From Chelonoidis abingdonii (taxonomy: Eukaryota > Chordata > Testudines > Testudinidae), in the NCBI RefSeq assembly GCF_003597395.2, contig NC_133771.1:47138076-47202075 (forward strand): a stretch of DNA of 64,000 nt. Direction: 5' to 3'. Shown piece after piece: positions 1 through 10,400 of the stretch. A program made the position numbers and the translations under genes. The notes under the pieces are model-generated. The model was not told the DNA's origin. It ran no database searches and was given only the letters and a program-made list of their open reading frames with translations. Position 1 is the first letter of the stretch. Each line of letters begins with the position of its first letter.

Positions 1-94
1 ATCAGAATGGCAGCATTTTACATCCACGTTACACAGAGCAGAGAATCAGGCCCACTTTTACAGGTGCAGGGAAGAGGGGAAATAATAAACATGA

Positions 95-844
95 TCATCG
101 TAAAGGATAGAGACTAAAAATCATTTCAGTGTTGCAGTAATCCAGATTGGTGTATTTTCTTTCTTCTTCAAAGTCCCATTCGTTTCCTTTCGTGAGTGGT
201 GAAGGCTGTTGATGGTGATGTGCAGAATTCATAATGAAGTAGGGATCCTCCGAAGAGAGATGGTAGAAAGAGGAAGGGATGTAGCTGCTGTTGTAATTCA
301 CATGCAATTTCCCTTCATAAAAATCATCTCCAGACAGGCCTGGGTTAGGCCTGGAAGGATGGTAGCCAGCCTTTGTTGTAGGTGGTTTATTGGGAACATG
401 TTGGATACTGGAGTCCATACAGCTTTGTGGAGAAATGATTTCACAATGCAGATCAGCCAAAGATAAAGTAGAACCATTGCAACACTTGTCAGTACATGGA
501 TTCCTTTCTAGGGTAGTGTTCTTATTCCAGGGTTGTGGCTCTCCATAGTCAGCATACATATTGCACACAGAAGGTCCAGACAGGTCTCTACTGTCAAGCT
601 CCCTGCTGCCAATTTCTTTGCACTTCTCGTAGTATTTGTTAGATCCTATGTCCTGAGAGTGTTCTGTTAGGTCAGGGGATCTTCCAAAACCATAGTTTTT
701 GGCAAGAGACAAACAATTATTTATTTGCTCTTGAGAGTTTTTGTCTAGTAAATGTCCATTAAAACTACAGGGTGATATGTAGTTTTCCTGATTGGAAAGA
801 AGTAAAGGCCAAGCTTCCTGACTTTGCATCTCACCTATCAGGGA
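95..844 (-). CDS. GCM1: GCM1 terminal coding exon (regulatory C-terminal tail)
   Basis: This exon is 750 bases with 249 codons plus TGA. The acceptor is a pyrimidine-rich tract ending TTTCTTAAG at 845. The first residues, SLIGEMQSQ, align with human SLPGETQSQ, which fixes the junction. The exon encodes the Ser/Asn/Pro-rich tail. Identity with mammals is modest except at the end (WDFEEE, LDYCN, YPLR), which lies in the region described as transactivating in mammalian GCM1. The 3'UTR runs off the left edge of the window; no polyadenylation signal was seen in bases 1-94. Confidence 0.95.
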   Translation of the reverse strand, partial: SLIGEMQSQEAWPLLLSNQENYISPCSFNGHLLDKNSQEQINNCLSLAKNYGFGRSPDLTEHSQDIGSNKYYEKCKEIGSRELDSRDLSGPSVCNMYADYGEPQPWNKNTTLERNPCTDKCCNGSTLSLADLHCEIISPQSCMDSSIQHVPNKPPTTKAGYHPSRPNPGLSGDDFYEGKLHVNYNSSYIPSSFYHLSSEDPYFIMNSAHHHQQPSPLTKGNEWDFEEERKYTNLDYCNTEMIFSLYPLR

Positions 845-3800
845 CTTAAGAAAGAAAAATAAAATTTAATAATTAACTCAACAAAACAAACAAAAAAGAA
901 ACCCTTATAACTAACGCAGACCAATTAATACTCTTAATGTAAACAATAAAACAGATCTAGTCAGAGTACCAAAGATATCTGAGTTTATATTTCTTCTGTC
1001 CTTGCATTATGTTAATATTGTGCATCGTAATGGTGAATCTTAGTAGGCCGATGGTACAGTATAAGAGAAATGTAAAATGGAAAGAAACCCATCCAAGTCT
1101 GGTGTCTCTTCCTTTGAACTTATCTGTTTCTTCATAATAGAGGAGCACAGTTGGGGCCCCAAATGATAAACAGCAAATGAAAGTCAAAGTTCAGAGAAAG
1201 AAGAAGGCTCTAGTTTTAGGATGCTAGTCTGGGACTTTTAAGACTTGGGTTCTCTTCTCTTACACAGACTTCCTGTATAACCTTGGGCAAGTCACATAAT
1301 CACTCTGCCCGTCTGTAAAATGGAGATAATAGTACTATGAGGGGGGTTGTGAAAATAAATACATTAAAGGTGGAGTGCTCAGATGCTATGCTGATGGGGA
1401 GCCTTGTAAGTATAGCATAGTTCAGCCTCCAAAGTCCTTCCAAAGGCTTACTAGAAAATGTACCTTGAATTGAATACTAGAGTATATCAAAATAATACTT
1501 ATTAATGAAATTGCAGTTTCAATACATGTACTATGACAAAGGATAATTTACTTATTTCTGTGGAGCTTTGCTGCAATTGGATAGGATGTTTTTTTTTAAA
1601 TGGTTGTTACATTTGAAGTTGATTTTTTTTTTCATCCCAATAAATATGATTCTTCAGACATTTGTAAAAGTATTTCCCCTTATTTTTAGTTGACATTTTT
1701 ATTTCTTTAAAATTCAGAGCTTCATGAATGTCAGTTTCATTCAATGAAGGCGCAGCACACTGGAAGTATTCTGCTGAGCATACTTTCTGGGTATTTTGCA
1801 ATCTCTTTAAATACTCTAATTATTGGATTATAATTTTACAAGGTTTAATTCCTTGCAGAACACCTTCTTTTTGTGTACATTTAATGATTAGTGCTTACAG
1901 TCTTCTGTTCTTTGTCATTTTACTTTTGCATCCTTTTCATTATTGCAACTTTATGACTTGATGGACCCAACCGCAGTAAAACTCCCTTCACATATTCTTC
2001 AACTATCTGTATGAAGAAATTCCACTGACTGTACATTCTTTAGGGCCCAGCCCTGCCTTAGTTAAAGACCAGCTGATACCATACGGAAAAGTTTGAAAAC
2101 ATTCTACTGAAAATTATTCTATTTCTAGATCATATATTTTCTATAGTTCTCCTTCCAGGCATGATATAATAAGACGTATTATTTGAGAGTTTTTTCTGCT
2201 TCAGCAAATTATTCTTCATCTGAAGTCAAAATCTTCTGTGACCTCACAACTACTTGTTGTGGGCATTATCAATCTGTAACAAGGGATCATGATTTCAGGG
2301 AAAGAAAAAGCAGAGAAACAAATGAGCTTGAGAGAAACGGAGCCAAATTATGATTGGAGCAGTTATACTGATTTACACCAGCTGAGGATCTATCCCAAAC
2401 AACATGTATTTATGGAGTCTTGGGCACAAACTCTCATTGACTTTAATGGGAGAAGAATTGAGAAGCGGACAATGAGAGTTTTGCCTGAATTAGAATATCA
2501 GGATCAGGCACATAGGAAAAATGGCAAATGGGACCCAGTCTTGTTACATGGGGGAAGAACTGCACCTATGCAAACAAGGACAGACTTGAAACCATATGAG
2601 AACAGCTGTTGGCTCATTGGCTTTTTCAAAAGTTCATGTCCCCTTGTTCTTGTATCAGACATTAGCTGCCATAGCAATGCATCATGTATTTGCTCCCTGT
2701 TTCCTCAGAAATCAGTATCTCCCACAGAGTCACTCCTGAGCGCCACTTTCTCACACCCTCCCAGCATATTTTCACTGAAAGTCACTTAGGTCTTCGTTGT
2801 TTCATTCTGGTTGGTGTAACCTCCGCTGTTCTATCTTTGACTCATTTCTTGGAGCTTCAAGGATTCTCTGATTCCCCACACATTCACACAGAACTGAGAG
2901 ATCGGTGGGTAGTTACCCCCCCTCTGAAAATCATTAATACCTTCCTTCAGCAGCCAGAAGAAGCCTCAATGTCAAGTGCACCAACCTGTGATAAGTGTCA
3001 CTGTCTTCCATCCACCAAACAGCAGATGCAGCTGAGTACTTGTGACCTCTCTCAAAGAATGCTGATAATTCACACCAGGGATAGCTCTGCTGATCAACCT
3101 GATTTCCTTACTCAGGGCTGGATTACAGTCATGAGATCTGTGCATGGATGCTGCCCTCAGTGTGTGTGATTCTCACCCTTTCCACATAGTCAGGACAGGG
3201 AGAAGCCATCTCTGGATCATCCTCCTCTTGGCTCTGCGGAGAACTCTCCATGGGTCTAGAAATGCTTATGTGGGAAGGGGGCCAGAAAGGACTAAGCATG
3301 AAGGATGCACATTATCCCTCACCAACCGTGGAATTCATAGAAACTGAACTCAAGCTAAGGTGGCATTAACTTTTCTGTGATGGCCCCTCAACATCATTGG
3401 TAAGACCTACACAGCAAGTGGGGATTGTCTTGGCAGTACAACTCCCATTTGGAGTAGCATGGCAGCTAGATGGAGATGGAGGTGGTGGTGGTGGAAGCTA
3501 CTGCAGAGCCTACACGTGGATAATCCTATGCTTCTAGTGGATCCTTGATATCTACACATCATGGAGATTTGCAAGTTATTTTGATAAAACCCCAGCTCAT
3601 TCTGCAGCGTGAAAGTCCCCACAACAATCTAAGAGGAGAGTTCTGAGGGGAAAGCTGCAATGACAGATGTCTCCTCTCCTGTGGGCTTTTCTAAGGGAGG
3701 GGAGAATCTGGCCATAGTTTTTATTCAGTGGTAGGCATGCCAAAGTTGCTGACTCCCACACCTAAGGTCCAGGTAACCTGAGCAGCATGGCACATAGGAC

Positions 3801-4459
3801 AAGAGACTGTTGAGCCCTCTGTGTTTTGTATATTAATAATAAAAGTTACCTCAACCTCCCGGCATCTTTTTAGTCTTGGAGAGGTGGGAGAAACAGCTGT
3901 CTGTCCTTTCTGTATTGATCTTCTTGCTTCTGCTTCTAGTTTTGTTTCTGGCCTGGGGTGATCATGGGCCCCCTTAGACTTTAGAAAGGAATGGGTTAAG
4001 TTCAAATTAAATCAGAGCCCAAACAGTAACTTTAGGACTTCAGCACTTACGGTATGTATTTAAAATCCACGTAGGGGCTGCGTGGCCCAGTGGGTTAGAG
4101 CCTTTCACCTCACATGGTGTATTCAACTCAGCAAAACAGAATAGGGTGGTCTGCTGATGATGGACATTTGCAGAAATCACAAAACCATTGCACAACATTT
4201 ACAGCTAGGGTTCTTCTCAACAGAGCCCAGACTTGCAGGGTTGCTGCTAGTCAGAACTAAGGTGTGTGGGGAAGCTTCTCTCTCTGTAGTATGTGTGAGA
4301 AGCCAGTTTCATTAGTTCTTTAATGAATGGCATGCATCTGACAAAGTGGATGTTCACCCACGAAAGCTTATGCTCCAATACATCTGTTAGTCTAAAAGGT
4401 GCCACAGGACTCTTTGTTGCTTCTTTAAGGAACACACACATATCTTTCAAAACTAAGGA

Positions 4460-4495
<36 letters not shown>

Positions 4496-7400
4496 GATAG
4501 ATGGTATGCTTAATCAGAAAATTAATTTCCATTTCTATTTCTTTGAGAATTAACTTGATATAAGCATGTTTGTAAATACAATATGTTATTAAAACGAAAT
4601 ATGTTTGGCCAGGTCCCCAGAAGGTGCAAAGACCTGGAGGAGAGTAAGGATAGTCCAGAATTTAGCCTTGGACTTAAGAGACATGGGTTCAATTTCCTAT
4701 TCTGCCCCAGATTTCCTCTGCGACCTTAGGCAAGTCACTTAGCTTCTCTGTGCCTCAGTTGTCCATCTGTAAAATGTGGAGAATAGCACTATCTTGCCGC
4801 GCAGGGTAAAGTTGTCAGGACAAATATGTTAAACATTGTGAGGTGCTCAAAAATGACGGTAATGGAAGTATAAGTACTTACAAAAAAACCAAAACAACCC
4901 CCCTTCCAAATTTCCCAAAGGGTCACAGTAAAGCTTTAAAAAAATATCTGTTTATACCAGATCTGGCCTATTATCTAACTGTTTGAGCAATTGGTACTAA
5001 ATGCTACAAAAAGTATAGTGTGTATATGATGGGCTACCACAGATACATGCTTAGGTATGACTCCTTACTGCTCTAAGAAATCCTTATTCCTGGATGGTGC
5101 ATTCTGGGAAGGACGTAACAGCAAAATAGCATTTCCGAAGCTGTAAGGATCAGGGCTTTGTCTTAGTCTTTTAGACTATGTCTGCACTGCAGCTGGGAGA
5201 GCATCTCCCTCCCTGCTCTAGTTAGCATGCTAAAAATAGCAGTGTGGATGTTCAGTACAAGCCCGCCTGACACACAACACCCCCCGCCTCTGGCCCATAC
5301 TCAAGTGGCTAGGCTGTGTCCCAACAGCTACACTGTTGTTTTTAGTGCACTAGCTCAAGCAGATCTAGGCCATGTCTGTCTACCCGGGCTGGGAAGCACA
5401 CTCCCAGTTGCAGTGTAGACTTGCCCGCACGGGTATGATGCAGTACAAAGTAATGATAATATACGATTCTTATTAGGTAGAACAAATAAATGTCTTTAAT
5501 TAATTGGATTCAATACCTTTTTAAATTGCTCTGGATAAAACTGTTTTATACCAACCTGAAAAAATATGAATGGCCCTTCATGCCTCCAGAAGTTGGTGAC
5601 AGGGTACCCACCATGGCCTCGACAGGAAATAAGCTTTAAAGGTCCACTGCAGTTTGGACAGCATTTCCCTGTAACAAGAGTAGGAGGATACATTTGCATC
5701 AGTACAGGGGATCTAGCAGTCAGATGAACCATTCTCACAGATTGGATTCATTTGCAGTGGATTGTTACCTTATGGTGCTTGTGTGCTCAAAAGATGCATT
5801 GAGTAGTACATATAGACAATCAAATAGTGGCAAAGAATGACCTTTCTCCTGTTTCATACTTCAAGGTGACCTGCAAAGTATATTTTTAAAAATTGTATTT
5901 TTTTTGTACTTAGTTTGGTTTTTCATTGAAGTATAAAAAAAGAGCTGAAAGGCTCGGCAATGAGGGTTTTGGTTTTCTGATTGTTTTTCAACTTAGAAGT
6001 AGGCCTGGTTAAAAAAATATTGATAGATGTTTTCCACTGGAAAATACTGATTCAATACAAAAAGCATTTTGCCAAACTGCACAAATTTCATCAAAAGGTT
6101 CAATGAAAAATTATCATAAGAACATAAGAACCACCACACTCGGTCAGATCAATGGTCCATCTAGCCCAGTAGGCTGTCTTCCAACTATGGCCAATGCCAG
6201 GTACTTCAGAATGAACAGAGCAGGCAATTATCAGTTGATCCATTGCCTCTTGTCCACTCCCAGATTCTGGCAAACAGAGCCAGGGACATTCAGAGCAGGG
6301 AGCTGCGTCCCTGACCATTCTGGCTAATAGCCATTGATAGACCTCCATGAACTTTTCTTGGTTTTATAGTTTAGCCTTCACAACATCCCCTGGCAACAAG
6401 TTCCACAGGTTGACTGTGCATTCAAGTGCCTTGTTTCAACTTTATAATTTCAACTAATATAATATATTTTGAATGATACAGTTGAAACAAAGTACTTCAA
6501 CCTTATCAAAACAAAAAGTTTTGATCAGGTAATTTAGATAGTTCTGTAACCAATTATTTTGGCAATTCTATTTTGTGGGAAATTTAGAAATGTTGTCTTT
6601 TCTTTGGGATTTGGGATGAAAGGAAATCTTGAAATGCCAGAATTTCCTGAGGAATGGAAATGCCAAATTTCAACCAGCTCTATCTCGAAATATCAGGAAT
6701 TTCAAGTCTGATCTTCCCTGGTTCGTGAGAGCTCAGAGATATTTATTATGGGCTCCAACACTTCAACTAGATTTGGCAGAATTTGATTTTTTTAAAAAAA
6801 TTTTCAACAGATAATATAAATGTTTGTCTAAGCACTTAATTTTTTTTTATAGATTTAAATTTTCACAGTTGTGCAAAATTATCAGGGAGATAGCATCACA
6901 TATAACAATATGCTAAGTAAATATCCTTAAACCAAACTCTAATAAGTTCTCAACCAGCATTTTTCTTTCTTTGCCTATCTGTAAGTTTTGATTATTATTG
7001 AAGGATTTTTTTGTCAATTAACTTGTGAACTGTGATATCAATGCTTGCTGACATTTACCAATAAAATTTAATCCTTCCAATTCTAACTTTAGCTGAAGTC
7101 TTTAACAAAATCTTCCTTTATCCAAAATGTTCATTAGTCACCATTAAAAAAACCAAACAATTAAAAAGAATTTTAACAAGTCTAGCTAAAAATCTCTTCC
7201 CTTCTCAATTACTCAAGTTTAGATTGCTCAGTTTTTGTGTTGTCACTTTTTCAGTAATTTTCCATTCATCATAGTCTTCCAGCGTAGACAGGTTGAAAAT
7301 CTAACACAGACACAAGTAAAAAAACCCAAATACTTTTTCTTTAGAAAAATATTTTTTCTGCATCATAAAAAAAATCAACTAATTTTTTCCCTTTGGAGGT

Positions 7401-10400
7401 CACCTTTAAGTAAGGTTCCTGTGCAGATTAGTATACTAGGAACTCATCTGTACCAAGCTGGATATCAAGCCTTAGCTAAAGCAAAATAGACAGTATATGC
7501 TGACTTTTAAGACTATCCAGGCTGCAAAAGAAAGTTTTGAGAAGCCAAATCAGTAAAAATAAAAAGGAATCAATATTCATTAGAATTCTTCTGAAATATG
7601 CAAGTTGTATTAAATAATAGGGAATACTGTTGTAATGGCAGTGGGAAAGACTGGATGATGCATTTAGTCTTTTCCATCGCTAATGTCTATGATATTATAA
7701 TAATTTATTAACTAAGTTATTAATAAGAGAACCAGGGCAGGTGTTGCCATTTCCATATAGCCATACTTACTTTGCTGCTTTTGCCTGGCTTTATCACATA
7801 TGGCTGGTCTCAGATAGATCTTCCTCCCATCTGCGGCTGAGCAGTCATTGCTGCAGACCACTACCCCAAGGCAGGACTTTTTTAAGATGCGCGAGTTGTG
7901 GTTATTGGTGTTTCTCATTGCCCAGCTACTCAGGTGCCTCTGAGCATTTTTATCATCTGAGCTATAGATATGCTTTACATAGGAATCTGGCCATTCCTGA
8001 AACCAATCTGTTTGTTTCACATCCTGTTAAGAACCCAAAGAATGCCACATTTTAGCCAAGGAAAGAAAGTAGTTTCTCAATATGAGGACAATAGGCTAGA
8101 TCCTTGTCACTCTGACAGTGTGTAGCAGGCCTAAATCCAGACTAGCCAGTAACAGGAGGATTCCTTCAGTATAGGCTTGGGGGATGGCTGGGGAAAGGGA
8201 CTGTGGCTACAGTTCCCCTTTGCTCCAATGATCTGACTAGCTGCCAGAACAGCCCTTTGGCCTTCAGGTTGCTCTAACTCATTCCAGGGCCCAGCCAGGT
8301 GCAGAGCAGTCTCAGAGTGGAAGGTGCGATACCAAGTGACTTTAAGCTACCTACTTTAAATGAAGTACCCTACACAGCCATCAAGCGTAGCAGCTGTTAA
8401 TTTCTTGTATGCTCCATGGCCTATTTCACCATTACTAGATGGGTCTGTGCTGCAAAGTTTGGAAGTGGAGACAAGCATTTGGTTTGGGTTAGCCCCTCCA
8501 ATACAGCATTTCAGTCAGAACTTATTTTTTTATTAGAGATTGAGCCAAAATCTATATTGTAACCAACAAACAGAATGACATTTTAGCAAGGGGCCAGCCA
8601 GACATCCACACAATGGCTACAGTGAGTAAAAGAAGAAAATGTAAATAGGTTATAAAGAACCAAACAACACTCTGATGCCTTAATGGGAAATAGATTGGTG
8701 ACAACATGAACAAGTCTCAGCAAAGCACTGGGATTTTTTTCTTGAGTGTAATGAAAGCAAAGAAAGGAGAAAAGGTCAAAGGAGACTGAGATCCACAAAA
8801 GCAGTACAGAAGCACCTTGCTAATTTGCACTGGCTGGGAGATCTATTGAGAGAGACTAGCATCAGGGCTATTCCTTTGCCATTCTTGTGAAAAACTACCC
8901 AAGTTTGACAAGTTCTGTTCCTTTGAGAAAATCTTGATTTTAGAGCTAGCCAGAAATTTTCTGACAAATCTGAGTTTAACCAGAACGTATCAGCTCAGTA
9001 GAGCAAAATGTTTCACTGAATCTACTGCAGATTTGATGAAACTTTACTTAAAACTTGATTTCCTGGATGGCTGCTGGGAAGCCAGTGTTCTGGGGCAACC
9101 CCACCATGCAGACTGCCCTGTGCTGGTAATTGCAGGGTTTCCAGGCTCCCCTTTCCACAGAGAGCTTGACAGCTCCAGAAACCCCAAGCACAAAAGCCCA
9201 GGAGCCCTGAGCCTAGTACCCCCAGCTGGAGCTCTCAGGGCTGCTATGCTCCCCCCTCATTTGCAGCAGCACTGCCCATCTCTCTGCCTTGGAGCAGGAA
9301 TTATAGAACTCTGCGAGCTGGAGCTCAAGCTCGAGTCTAGGACAACCCCATCATGGCAGGCTTCAAGTTGCCTTGACTCTAGAGACCGCTCAGCTAGCAG
9401 TTTCAGAGCCTGGAAGCCCTGTGAACCCCACTCAGGGTAAGTTAATCTACTTCTGTTTCAAAGTTGGGTAGGTCAAAGCTCACTACAGAACTTTTAGTGT
9501 GCAGTAGCAGGGTTCACATGGACACTTAGTGTGCCACAGGCTCATGTGGGGTGGATTTATACCCCAGCTTTTCATGAACTATATATTGTGTAGACAAGCT
9601 CTCAGGTCTTCCAGGCTGCCTGCTGCAGAATTGGGTACCTGAAAGTCCTGCATCGGGCTTCCAGTGTTCATGGCTGCCACCAGGCAGCTCTTCCATGCAG
9701 ACAGCTTCCTGCTGAGGGGCGGCGGTGGTGCACACAGTTTCCAGATTCCCAGGCCAGCTGGCTCCCTGGTCTATCAGACACCTGAGTGGGTAGCCAGGGT
9801 GTCAACTGGCCCAGGAATCTGTCACAGTCCTGAGGACCCCAGGGCTTCCAATCTACATGGTGGTGCTGCCCTGGACTAGCGGACCCTGGGAGCCCAGACA
9901 GCTGCTGAATAAAAGTGACATTCTGCTGCTACCTGTGCTAACAGCAGTGAAACTGATAAGAATGTCAATTTCACATATTTAATTTTGGTTCGGTGCTCCC
10001 AAAATGAAATTTTTCAGGCTTTTTGGGTGCAAAAAGAATTTGGTATAATTGTTTTTGATTCAGTTTAGAACAAAAAACGAATTCCAAAATACTGAAATTT
10101 TTTAGGAACTGAAAATCCTGAGTTATGGCCAGCTCTACTCAGTTCACACATGCTCAGTAGAGACTTGTTAGAGTTTGGCAGCTAAATTCCCTGAAGTTTT
10201 AATCTGCACTGCACATGTTCCAGGCCAGGAATCCAATGTCTGATAAAAACTCTCCCAGAAATCACTACTTCCAGCTGCTGGGAGCTGCTGTGGCTCCAGG
10301 CTTGGGAACTGAGAACAGGAAGACATTTCTTCTATGCTCTCTGTGCTCCATCTGCTGGCTCCTAGGCAGTGTGGAGGTCGAATCCGCCTGACACAAATGC

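Noticed and set aside
957..1187. Minus-strand frame with hydrophobic text next to the GCM1 terminal exon
   Set aside because: It lies upstream of a well-supported splice acceptor and has no counterpart in GCM1; intronic by phase and position.
2289..2789. 166-codon plus-strand open frame in the last GCM1 intron
   Set aside because: It overlaps repeat phrases seen elsewhere (near 12815), has no domain, and is antisense inside an intron of a clear gene.
8934..9440. 168-codon plus-strand open frame
   Set aside because: It spans the edge of a GC-rich repeat, has low-complexity Leu/Ser/Pro text, no family signature and lies antisense in a GCM1 intron.
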